Part shown: positions 34,810 to 46,715 of the stretch, in pieces | How positions within the stretch are numbered: position 1 is the first letter of the stretch | How the letters are laid out: each line of letters begins with the position of its first letter | Assembly: GCA_024734495.1 (NCBI GenBank) | Contig: JALMQS010000055.1 | Location: forward strand, 7,001,386-7,065,385 | Direction: 5' to 3' | DNA: 64,000 bases | From: Forficula auricularia | Taxonomy: Eukaryota > Arthropoda > Insecta > Dermaptera > Forficulidae | The notes under the pieces: generated by a model | Database searches by the model: none | The model's input: the letters and a program-made list of their open reading frames with translations, nothing else | Told to the model about the DNA's origin: nothing | Made by a program: the position numbers and the translations under genes

Positions 34810-35900
34810 ATAACAGACCAAAATAATTATAAGGTCGATCTTATTTTATCGATTTATATGATTTTATCTTTGTGAAGATTCACAGTATGTCTACTATATA
34901 ATAAAATATCATTTTGATTAAGAATTTTGAAGTTTCAAAGAAATTATATGAAAAGATTCAATTTCCTCTCTCCGGGAACGAATCAACTACAAATGGCAAA
35001 AAGTTTTATTTTTTTTCTCATTAGATATTTAATCAAATCTATTGAAATTTCATATCTCTGTGTTATTTTCAATTATATTTTATAGCAAATAATTAATATT
35101 AGGAAATTTGCATTTTTAAGGGTAGTTTATTTGAAGTTCAATTTGAAAAATGCTAATAGCTCCACTGAAAATTTTTTGAAAAATATGAAATTAATAGATA
35201 TTATAAAACAATTAATTATTAATAATTTAATTCAATTTTGAACGAAATCGATTCTGTACTTTTTGAGAAAATTGTTAAAAACCCCGAAAACAGTCTATGA
35301 ATGGCCGTTTTATAACCATTTTAAAATTCACCTCCATGTCACAAGTCAATGTCTTGTTTCATATGACTTTTTAAACTTTTTTCAAAGACATCTTGTGCTT
35401 TAAAAAAACATCATTTTTTGACTGTTCAGATGGTTTTTGACCATTTTCTCAAAAAGTACATAATCGATTTTGATCAAAATTGAATTAAATTATTAATAAT
35501 TAATTGTTTTATAATATCTATTAATTTCATATTTTTCAAAAAAATTTCAGTAGAGCTATTAGCGTTTTTTCAAATTGGACTTCAATTAAACTACCTTTAA
35601 AAAGCAAATTTCCTAATATTAATTATTTGCTATAAAATATAAATGAAAATAACACACAGATATGAAATTTCAATAGATTTGATTAAATATCTAATGAGAA
35701 AAAATAAAATTTTTTGCCATTTGTAGTTGATTCGTACCCGTAGAGAAGAAATTGAATCTTTTCATATAATTTCTTTTAAACTACAAAATTCTTAATCAAA
35801 ATGCTATTTTATTATATAGTAGAATCTTCAGACAGATGATATCGATAAAATAAGATCAATTTCTTTCTCATTTATAATTTTTTTCGTCTTGTTTTATCAA
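34810..35900. repeat. Long inverted repeat, arms ~480 bp, plus a third copy
   Basis: The left arm (34810-35290) and right arm (35425-35900) share long inverted matches such as TAATTGTTTTATAATATCTA and CAAATGGCAAAAAGTTTTAT. About 130 bases separate them. A third, more diverged unit follows in direct orientation to the right arm (about 35935-36425). Non-coding. Confidence 0.85.
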
Positions 35901-36425
35901 CCGGGTGAGTCGCATCTCGGCATCAGCGAGACATTTGTTAAGGTTTTCTAGCTTTTTACCATTTTCTTAAAAACTAATAAATCAATTTCTTTCAAAATTG
36001 AATATAATTATTATTAATCGATTTTTTCGTAATATTTATTAATTTCATATTTTTAAAAATTATTTCAGAGTAATAATCAGCGTTTTTTCAAATTAAACTT
36101 CAAATAAACTACCCTTTAAAATGAAAATATTTTAATAAAAACAATTTGATATAAAAGATAAAAGAAAATATTTCATAGATATGAAATTTTAATAGATTTA
36201 ATTGAATATGTGATGAGGAAAAAATTAAACCCTTTTGCCATTTTAAGTCGACTCGCTGCCCCAGTGAAGAATCTGAATGTTTTCATAACATTTCATTTAA
36301 ACTACAAAATTCTTAATTGAAATGGTATTTTCTTTTATTATATCGGTATACTGTGAACGTCCAGATCGATAATATTAATATAATAAGATCAATTTTCTTC
36401 TCATTTATAATTCTTTTGGTCTGTT

Positions 36426-38187
36426 ATATCTAGAGGTTCACGCAAGTCTGTCGACATGAGAAACCCATTATTTCTTATTGATTCATCAAGTCCATTCAGT
36501 CTGTTCTCTATTGGGATATTTTTTAACATATCAAAATTTAATATATTCAAATATACGATTATGTAATATAACAAATTAATAAAATAATCAATAATACGAT
36601 TATATTCGATAAATTCAAACAGCCTGTCATCCGAGAGCAAAGGAGAGCTATTTTCATTTTATTTTTATTAAATTAATAATTAATTAATTAAAAGTGTTAA
36701 TTGAAATTATTTATTATTTTATTATAAAGGCAAGGTGCAATTTAAATCATTTTCTTTAAATGTTTTCTGTCAAAAATAGCATATTAATTGTCTATCTCTA
36801 AATTTTTATATAAGATACTATCAAACGGTTCTAACTAATAACTGGATTTGACACACACGTTTGTATTAATAAATTGCACCTTTATACCAAGTATCAGCAT
36901 TCTAAATTAAACTATTTGCTGATAAAATAATGCCAGTTCACTATCGTTATTTTCTTCACTTTCTTTAAATATTAGTTTTATAAATAAACCTCACCCCTAG
37001 CTTTATGACCCCAATCCAGTTTCATGAAAAGTACCCCTCCCCCCATTTTATTCAATTCTAAAGAATTAGAAAAGGTTTTTATTTCCTTCTGTTGAAGTTA
37101 TAAAATTTTTTTAGCATATAATAACAAAATGCAACAATTTTCAACCCCTCAGAAATTTCAATGAGGCTCTCCGCATCTTAACCCTCACCCTCCTGTGGGC
37201 ACCCCTGATATAAATGAATCAATATCAATTCAATTCCAAAACAACACATGCTGGTTAGGAACAAGCGATCCCTATCGCTTAGCAACAGGTCCTCACATTA
37301 AAAATTTAATTCATGAATTTATCATCAAATTAAATCTTTTCATTTCATACGATTTTTTTTAATTAACAGAGTTTGTACTATAAGTAAAAGTAGAGATATT
37401 ATTTTTTTTGGTATTAATGTTAAAGTTATAGTTAGAAACAATAATAGTTTTTATTTAATTGTGTTAAATTTGAGTAAAGATATTGAAAAGTCATATTTCA
37501 TATTCATAAAATTGTATATGTTTTAACATATATTAACTAAATATATAGGTATTATAATTTTTTATTATATTTACCATAAATAATTTTTCTAGTTATTAAG
37601 GTTGAAATTTTGTTTAAATCCCACATAATTAATTAATTAGTTATTTATTTAACACGAACAAATAATTCAAAATAACTACATATTATTACTTCGTATTCAA
37701 TAAATAATTATAATTAATTATGTGTGATTTAAACAAAATTTTAACCCTTAATAAATTTAATCACAAAAATACAAGTTTAAATTAGTTTTCTTCTTTACTC
37801 GGTACATCAAGAAAAGCGGGTAGTAGTTATGTAGTTGGTGGATTTCACTCAAATTTTTTTCTACATTTATTCGTGTTTAGAAACGTCTGAAAAGTGAAGA
37901 CAAATCATATTTCGAGAGTAATTTTTTGTCTGCGTGTTTGATATCTTATAGTCACGATAATTTCAAGAATAGAAAGTCAGAAAGTTTGTTTTGGTACCAA
38001 AATGTTTCTATTTCGAAATCGAAGAATTAATAGATTTTAGGTCTTTCTAGCCTCATAGCTTTTGGTTCAATAATGTAGAAGAAGAAGAAAATTATAAATA
38101 TTTTGAATATTCATTTGGAAGGCCTAAAACGTTTGTGCCTAATAAGCTAAAATTTGACAAACCCTTTTGCATTATTGCATTATAGCC
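36426..38187. other. Intergenic DNA with a short palindrome
   Basis: No gene seen. 37596-37750 is an inverted repeat (AATTTTGTTTAAATC on the left, inverted on the right). The frame at 36401-36640 overlaps repeat DNA and has no domain I recognise. Confidence 0.5.
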
Positions 38188-39109
38188 CAAGAGCCCACGA
38201 CTGCCAGACCTTCGTTATTTTATAAAAGCTGAAAGTTTTTCTGTGCATGTCCCCTATACGTCCCCTTTACAGGTAAGAACGACCAGCGACTATAGAGTTT
38301 GGGTTGTGGTTACTTTGGCAGGTAACAGGTAATAAAGGTGATAAAATAGTACTTTAAATTCGTTAAAGTATAAAGCTTAATTTTTTTATATTTTCTTCGG
38401 GATAACTTTAGAAATCTCCTCATCCATTGCCGGACACTTATGACAGTTGCTACCCCCTGCCAGACACCCCTAAACTTTAAGAAACTCAAGCTTGAGTGGT
38501 TTGCCATAAAAGAATTTAGTCTTTTTGATTTTAAGTCGATTCTTCCACGTTTTCAGTAGAAGTTGTCATTAATAGTCAAAACAACAAAAATGGAATGCAA
38601 TAAGGTTATTCCTCTAGTATTAGATAAGAATCGATGGTTATTTTTGATTTTAAGTCGATTCCTCCATGTCTTCACCAATGGTTATCAATAATAACCGAAA
38701 TGTCAAAAATCTATGTAAAAACCATTAAAACTGTCCGCCTATTGAGGTAACATTTTTTTATAGGTCGCCAAGTAACATATATAAAATTTATCTTTTATAT
38801 TATAACGAAAGTATAATTATAATTTATTAAAGTTTAGGGGTGTCTGGCAGGGGGTAGCAACTGTCATAAGTGTCCGGCAATGGATCACGAGATTTCTAAA
38901 GTTATTCCGAAGAAAATATAAAAAAATTGAGCATTATACTTTAACGAATTTAAAATACTATTTTATACACCTTTATTACTTGTTACCTGCCAAAGTAACC
39001 ACAACCCAAACTCTATAGTCGCTGGTCGTTCTTTCCTGTATAGGGGACATGCACAGAAAAACTTTCAGCTTTTATAAAATAACGAAGGTCTGGCAGTCGT
39101 GGGCTCTTG
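38188..39109. repeat. Long inverted repeat with a satellite-filled loop
   Basis: Arms at 38188-38480 and 38827-39109 are near-identical in opposite orientation (CCCACGACTGCCAGACCTTC, CAGTTGCTACCCCCTGCC). The loop contains about two units of the 118-bp satellite seen at 600-1760, including its CTCAAGCTTGAG centre. The loop satellite suggests the satellite inserted into, or moves with, such hairpin elements. Confidence 0.88.
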
Positions 39110-40744
39110 ATCTATTATTATAAACTACACATCTTAGTCATCTTTAACTTTCTACCTAAATCCGACCACTGACAAAAAAAATTGACAAATCACTTAAAGT
39201 TATAAAAACCGTACCGAATAATGATTTTTTTTCACTTTAAAATTCTATTTGGAATTTTAAAAATTATCACCCAATTTATATATTTTCCTACGCAATTATA
39301 AAATCTACTGGCAAAAATAAGAAGAAATGCGATAACATGTGTGTATGTATTTTAAATATTTTAATTTTCATTTTATTGAAATTTATTTTAGTTATCTTAC
39401 ATAATCTATAATATATTAAATTATTATGAAGGGGTGACTAGGCTTTCTTATTTTATTCATTATTTTTTATTAAATTCAATATTTTTTATTGATTTCTACT
39501 TTATGATCTCTAATATTATTTATTAATAATAATCCCTTCTCATAGAATCTCTGATAATCCAATTACTAAATTACAACTCAAAGTTTACCTTTCTTTCTTT
39601 TCTTAAATATAATCTTTCTTCTCACTATGCATTTTGTCTTTAAGTATTATTTTATTAAGTATATAATTTATACTATAATATAATATTTTGCTGATTTTGT
39701 TATATATGGTACTTCAATAATTCTTGTAATCAGGGCCGCAAAGAACTTATAAGGTGCCTGGAGTTGAATCTTTTTACCCCCCCCCTCTTATTAAATATTT
39801 GTTAGAATCATACACGAAACCACTTTTTCCGATTTTATTTGGTGGGCCTCAGGCCCCTTCAGAGGTCAGGCCCCTGGCCTGCACCCCTTCTCCCCTCTAT
39901 AACCGTGAGATTGGTGTGACTTCTTAAATAAATAATTGAATATTAAACATATTATATTTTTAAACAATGTGGTTGACGATCTGGAACTCTGAATCTTTAA
40001 CTTAATTAGTTTATTAGTAGTTCCATTCATGAATATATATTTAGTTAATATATAATACATAATTAAGTTTGCAGGTTGCAGATCCTTCTTGAAAAAACTC
40101 GTCCTCGGTATAGCCGATGCGGTTCCAGTGGAGATAATTTTATAGGGTTAATCAAAACCGGCGGTAGTGGACGCCCTTATCAAGGGGCGCCGAATTTTTT
40201 AACCAATAACTATTGTTGTTTGCAAAAATAAAACAATTAAATTTCTTTCCCACAAAGAAAAAATAGCATAAATAATTGACAAATTTGTTTGAATGGGGCG
40301 CACTTTTCCATTTTTCAAGCAGACGACAACGATCCTTGCGCCCCCCATGGGGTTTATTATTTAATATAGGTATATATATATATATATATTTATTTAAAGT
40401 ATTAATTATACTATTATAATTTCAATTCTTTTTCTTTAATTCATTTAAACAAGCTGCTTAGCAAAGTAAAAAGCGCGTCTGGAAATAATTCTAAGCTAGT
40501 GACATCTAAAGTCAATATGTTGAACTGATGATAAATATTTCTTGATTTAAAATAAAATTATATTTATTTTGATTAAAGAGGTAATTTTATTTATATTTTT
40601 ACTTAATCATGTTTTAATAACTATTCATTCAAAGAATGCTATTATTTCATTATACCCATTCCAAATTAAGGGTTTCAGGCATGTATACTTATGTATAATT
40701 TTTCCATTCTTTTATTCAATTTTTAATAAGCGAGAGGAGTATTT
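39110..40744. other. Intergenic DNA with degraded repeats
   Basis: No gene seen. 39733-39900 resembles 48030-48240 (GGTGCCTGGAGTTGAATC and GAAGGGGCCTGAGGCCC-type phrases). A short (TA)n tract sits at about 40370-40390. Confidence 0.5.
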
Positions 40745-41060
40745 TTTTTTTTTACTTTATCCATGCCAAGCGCGACTTCAAAGGGCCGTCAGGTAAAAAT
40801 TACGAAACCCATCGTCTCAATAAAAATCACAAATTTTAGTATACAATCAGGTTGAATTTTAGCACGTGATGGTTTACATGGGGTCTCGTGTCCAGAGGCC
40901 AAAAAGTGCGACTTTTTCATTTAGTCCGTGTGTATGGATTTCTTTTATTCGTTGATCATTTTTTTCACACCATTCAACCGATTAAAATGAAATTGAAACA
41001 CAAACATTACTTTAACAAAATGAAGCACTGATTAGTTTTACTACATCAGTTTTCCTCTTG
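40745..41060 (-). repeat. Family-F repeat, copy 2
   Basis: Starts TTTACTTTATCCATGCC and matches the 3' half of the 1865-2490 copy in opposite orientation (GTTTACATGGGGTCTCG, GGCCAAAAAGTGCGACTTT). Truncated at the far end. Confidence 0.6.
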
Positions 41061-41099
41061 GGTTTTTCAAATTGCCTCATTTCTGCGGTCTATGTAGAT

Positions 41100-41580
41100 A
41101 TAAATATTTTAATTGAGAAGTGATGCAAGGCAACCCAAGGATAGTGAAAAAAATAGATTTATTGGACAGTCATTTTTTCTTCGCTCAACAACGAACGTTT
41201 CGGAAGATTTTTCCTTTTAAACCCTGAAGAAGGAGGGAAAATCCTCCTGGTTTTTGAGAGAGGAAAAAATAACTCCCTCTTAAATCTATTTTATTCGAGA
41301 GAATTTTTTCACTGTTCTTGGATTGCCTTCCATCAATTCTCATTAAAATTTCAACCAGTCCGTTTCTCTCAGAAGATATAATTTTTTCTAATATATAAAT
41401 ATATCAAAAAATACAAATCTTTATTAAACAATCTTGGAACGTTTATTTTGAAAATAGACATTTCTGGAGAAATTCTCCCTTTATTGATAGAATTTTTTTT
41501 TAAAAATTGAAAAAAAATTCTATTGATAAAGAGAGAATTTCTCTCGAAACGTTTATATTTTTTTTACTTTCACATTTATA
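41100..41580. repeat. Two inverted repeats with GAAACGTT hairpins
   Basis: One palindromic unit spans about 41140-41350 (arms TAGATTTATT / AAATCTATTTTATT, CTGAAGAAGGAGG hairpin at 41226). A second spans about 41450-41560 (AACGTTTATTTTG left, CGAAACGTTTATA right, with TATTGATA in the centre). Non-coding. Confidence 0.65.
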
Positions 41581-41596
41581 TTCATAGAATATAATG

Positions 41597-42690
41597 TAGA
41601 AGTATTGCGATGGCCTGTCTGGGTCCTGACTCTTTGAGAGCTTGTATCTCAGAGATGAAAAAAGTTAATTTCATTTTGTAACTTCTAGGTGGAAGGAATC
41701 GATGTCCTTAATAGTTGGAAACCGGATTTGGGACATTAAACCGGATATTGTGGTCCACAGAGGCCAAAAAAGGGGCCAAAAATACATTGGTCAGTGCGTA
41801 TGTATGTATGTATGTATGTATGTACGTAAATACGTATGTATGTACCCCCTGCGTTTCGCAATCATAAGTTTCAGAGAAATTCGAAACTTAAGCCCGATAT
41901 AGTTTAGAAGGAGTACAACAAGCTTTTGGCTAAAATCGGAAAACCGGAAGGGGACATTTATATGAAAGATTTTTCGTTTTTTTTTATTTTTCTCATAAAC
42001 GGCTCTAACGTTTTTTTTTTTACAAATTACTGTATTTATCAAGTGTCATGAGTTATTAGTTGTGTCAAATTTATAATCCGATTGAAATAAAGGAAGCGCG
42101 CTGCGACACTCTTACTTTACACCCCTTCCTTTATTTCAACCGGATTAAAAATTTGACACAACTAATAACTCATGACAATTGATAAATACCTAACTTTTAA
42201 AAAAATCGTTAGAGTCGTTTTTGAGAGAAGAAAAAAAATCTTTCATGTAAATATCCACTTCCAGTTTTCCGATTTCAACCAAAAACTTGCTGTACTCTTT
42301 CTAGCCTATTTCGAGCTTAAGTTTCGAATTTCGTAGCTCTGAGAATTATGGTTACTAAACGCAGGGGGGAGATCTTACGAACATACATATACATGTACGC
42401 ACCGAGGGTGAACCGCCATTTGAATTAGGTGTACACCGTCTTTGGAATTATTTGGAATTACTTTGGAATTCATTAGATAATCTATTGTCATCTACTTGGA
42501 AGTGGAAGTAGGTGTACCCGATTTTAGGTCGGCGTTCACCCCTCGGTACCCACTGACCAATGGATTTTTGGCCTTTGGGGACCACAATATCTGGTTTTAT
42601 GTCCCAGATCCGGTTTCCAACTGTTAAGGGCATCGATTCTTTCCACCTAGAAGTTACAAAATGAAATTAATTTTTTTTGAGAAAAATAAA
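41597..42690. repeat. Family-G repeat, copy 2, with inverted core
   Basis: The tail phrases GCGATGGCCTGTCTGGGTCC and GACCACAATATC match 4299-5115. The core (41895-42310) is an inverted repeat sharing AAGCTTTTGGCTAAAATCGG and its complement. A (TATG)n tract lies at about 41803-41835. A hAT MITE is inserted at 42403. Confidence 0.72.
42403..42545. mobile_element. hAT-like MITE, family 1 copy 3 (143 bp)
   Basis: Ends CGAGGGTGAACCGCC and GGCGTTCACCCCTCG. Flanking 8-mers are GTACGCAC (42395-42402) and GTACCCAC (42546-42553), one mismatch. It is in the reverse orientation to the 4335 copy but sits in the same family-G repeat. Confidence 0.82.
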
Positions 42691-43349
42691 GGAAGGGGGT
42701 GTAAATTAGTAGTGTTGCGATGATTTCAAATAAATTAAAATGTGAAAGTCTTATGGTGAACACACCAGTTGATTTTTAATATATTCAATAATTAATTTTT
42801 CTTTTCTATAAATATATACCTATCTTTAAATTAAATTTTATTATATTAAATATAATGTAGTTTTTTATTTTTAAAAAAAAGTAAATAATTATATTATATT
42901 GTAAATCAAGTTTATACTTATGTAGTACGGAAGCCAAATTAGGCAATAAATAAATAAATGTTTCTCTATAAATCAACATAGTTAATTTCTGTTAATTTCA
43001 ATGCATTTTGTTTGAATGGTGGCGGTGAAGTTGGCTTCTAGTTCGTTTTCAATCCGTTAGCGACGACGAATATCTGATTTAGAAGGAAACCAGTCCTAGT
43101 TGAGATGTCAACTTATTTCTTTTTTTTACTAACTGTTGTCTAAAGCATGAAGTCATTTAACTGGCAGTGATTGTGATTTCAAAATGATCTCTATTTAGGA
43201 ATGCAATCTGTGTTTTAACTTTTTTTTTTCCTTTTGTTTTGAGGGGAACCCCGACGGTTTCTTTTTTATCTCCAACAACAAGGTTAATTTTGTGCGAGTG
43301 TGTGTGTGTGTCTTGTGTCTGCAATTTGTGAGCAAAGCCACAAAGAACA
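42691..43349. promoter_or_regulatory. Probable ABHD17 promoter and 5' UTR region
   Basis: From about 43010 the sequence becomes less AT-rich (GTTCGTTTTCAATCCGTTAG, CGACGACGAAT), as expected close to a transcription start. It leads without an obvious repeat to the ATG at 43350. I see no clear TATA box and cannot place the start site. Confidence 0.4.
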
Positions 43350-43990
43350 ATGAACGGTTTAAGTTTCAGTGAATTGTGCTGTTTGTTTTGTTGCCCTCCA
43401 TGTCCGACCAAAATCGCTGCCAAATTGGCATTCTTGCCCCCGGAGGCGACCTATAGTTTCAAACAAGTTGATACGAAAATTCAATTAAATCTAACCGAAC
43501 GCGCCGAATGGCAATTTTCTGAACGTGATAAAGAAAAAATCGAGGTGTTTTATCAAAGTACAATACGAAACAATCGGATAGCTTGTTTGTATGTACGTTG
43601 TACAAACGATGCGCGTTTTACAATCCTATTCTCGCATGGCAATGCTGTGGATCTGGGACAGATGAGTAGTTTCTATTTGGGCCTAGGTACAAGAATCAAT
43701 TGCAATATATTTAGTTACGATTATTCAGGGTATGGCGTGAGTACTGGGAAACCCTCGGAGAAAAATTTATACGCCGATATTGATGCTGCGTGGAATGCTT
43801 TAAGGGCCAAATACGGAATCTCGCCTGAGAACATTATCCTTTATGGGCAGAGTATTGGTACAGTGCCTACAGTGGACTTAGCTTCACGGTTTGAAGTTGG
43901 GGCAGTGATACTGCACTCGCCACTCATGTCTGGAATGAGAGTCGCTTTTCCTAATACCAAAAGAACATGGTTTTTTGATGCCTTTCCTAG
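43350..43990 (+). CDS. ABHD17: ABHD17 exon 1
   Basis: 641 bases: the Cys-rich membrane anchor, PPEATYSF, the oxyanion strand [27 protein letters not shown] and the nucleophile motif GQSIGT, ending [13 protein letters not shown]...FFDAFP. The donor is CCTAG|GTAAGA. Copies of this exon edge and donor recur near 44896 and 46094. Confidence 0.95.
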
Positions 43991-46679
43991 GTAAGAATAT
44001 CCTTTGATACTTTCACTTACAATATTATATGTAAGTTAAAGTATTTTGATCAGGTAATCAATGAAGATGTCCTCTACTTGATACCAATAAACATACAGCC
44101 ATATACATACAAATGAATACAGTTCTTTATAAAAAAATCATTAAATATCCATTTAATATAATTTTATTTGATATTTTACTCTATATCAAATAATATATGG
44201 TCGCCTTAGAGTGTAAACCTGCTAACTCACAACAAGGAAATTTTACAGGGCAGAGAAAAAACAAACAAAATTTAATATTGTTGTTATGGAAAGAAACTAT
44301 TTTTCACATTTTTTTCAACAACTTACGATGGTAATTTTAAGGAGTAGTTTTACTTCGACGATGCTGCATCTCTTTTTCTTTCAAACGGTATTAATATGTC
44401 ATAATATTTGATAAAAAATGGATTTAGCAGGTTTAAACTCTAAGCCTACGATATGTAAGTATATACATCTTGAAATAAATAAATTTATACACTTATTTAT
44501 AAAGAATCAATCACATTTATTAAATATTTAAACGTTTCTGGAGAAATTTCTCTTGATCAATGAATTTATGAAAGAATGATAAAGCAACTATCAAATAAAT
44601 ATGATAGTTACTTTATTATTTTTTCATAAAGCAATTAATTTTCCAATTTTCATTGATAAAAGGAATATTTCTTCTGAAACATTTGTATATTTAATACATG
44701 TTTTGTGATTTTTTTATAAATAACTATTCATATGAATAGAATAAACATGGAAAATTTATTTCAAAAATACTCTATATTTTCTTGAATATACTAAATATAA
44801 ATTGTATTTGATATACTATATATCAAATAAAAACTATAGGTATATACCATATGTAATTTGCTTTTCCTATTAAGCTGTTTTTTTTGCCTTTCCTAGGTAA
44901 GAATATCCTTTGGTACTTTCACTTACAATATTATCTGTAAGTTAAAGTATTTTGAACAGTTAATCAATGAAGATGTCCTCTACTTGATACCAATAAGCAT
45001 ACACCTATATACATACAAATGAATATAGTTTTTTTTATAAAAAAATCATTAAATATCCATTTAATATAATTTTATTTGATATTTTACTCGATATATAGTC
45101 TATATCAGTGTTTTTCTCAACCTTTTGTAGAGCAAGGTACCCTAGAGCACTTATATTTATTTTTGAGGAACCCCCTAGCACTAAAATATGAGATATTTAA
45201 TTCAAAATATCAACATCATGCTACTTTTAACGTCATTAATAACAAAATAATAATAAAACAATTTAAATTACTAGTTACTAATGTAACATAATCGTTGTAT
45301 TATAAGAAAGTTAAGGAACTTTAGAGCAACAAAAATGGTATCACTGAGACAATAATACTGATGTTCATGGCATTCTTAAGTATCAATGGTTTTATTTGAC
45401 TATAAGGTAATACTTAAGACTCTAAATTTAGTATTTTTTTTTACATCACAAATTTTTTGAGGAGTGATACTACTAACTACTATTTTTGTTTTTCTATTTT
45501 TTCTTTTATTCACCTCTAGGTGCGGAACCCCAAACCTCCCTTTGTGGAACCCTGGGGTTCCACGGAATCCAGTTTGAGAATCACTGGTCTATATCAAATA
45601 ATATATGTAGGTATATATATCTTGAAATAAATTATTGATTGTTTATTCAAAATAATACACTTATTTATAAAGAATCAATCACATTTATTAAATATTTAAG
45701 CGTTTCTGGAGAAATTCTCTTGATCAATGAATAAATGGAAAATAAGTTGCTTTATGAAAGAATGATAAAGCAACTATCAAATAAATATGATAGTTACTTT
45801 ATTATTTTTTTATAAAGCAATTAATTTTCCAATTATTCATTGATAAAAGGAATATTTCTTCTGAAACATTTGTATATTTAATACACGTTTTGTGATTGTT
45901 TTTTTATAAATAACTATTCATATCAATAGAATAAACATGGAAAATTTATTTCAAAAATACTCTATAATTTCTATACTATATATATATTGTATTTGATAGA
46001 CTATATATCGAATAAAATATCAAATAAAAACTATAGGTATATACCATATGTAATTTGCTTTTCCTATTAACCTGTTTTTTTTGCCTTTCCTATGTAAGAA
46101 TATTCTTTGATACTTTCACTTACAATATTATATGTAAGTTAAAGTATTTTGATCAGGTAATCAATGAAGATGTCCTCTACTTGATACCAATAAGCATAAT
46201 GCACCTATATACATACAAATGAATACAGTTCTTTATAAAACAAATCATTAAATATCCATTTAATATAATTTCATTTGATATTTTACTCGATATATAGTCT
46301 ATATCAAATAATATATGTAGGTATATATATCTTGAGATAAATTATTGATTGTTTATTCAAATTAATACACTTATTTATAAAGAATCAATCACATTTATTA
46401 AATATTTAAACGTTTCTGGAGAAATTCCTCTTGATCAATGAATAAATGGAAAATAAGTTGCTTTAAGAAACAATGATAAAGCAACTATCAAATAAATATG
46501 ATAGTTACTTTATTATTTTTTTATAAAGCAATTAATTTTCCAATTATTCATTGATAAAATGAATATTTCTTCTGAAACGTTTGTATATATTATGTAAACG
46601 TTTTTTATAATTAACTATTCATTTGAATAGAATAAACATCAAAAATGTATTTCAAAAATACTCTATATTTTCTTAAATA

Positions 46680-46715
<36 letters not shown>

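Noticed and set aside
43157..43423. Minus-strand 88-aa frame over the ABHD17 start
   Set aside because: Antisense shadow of exon 1 and its UTR.
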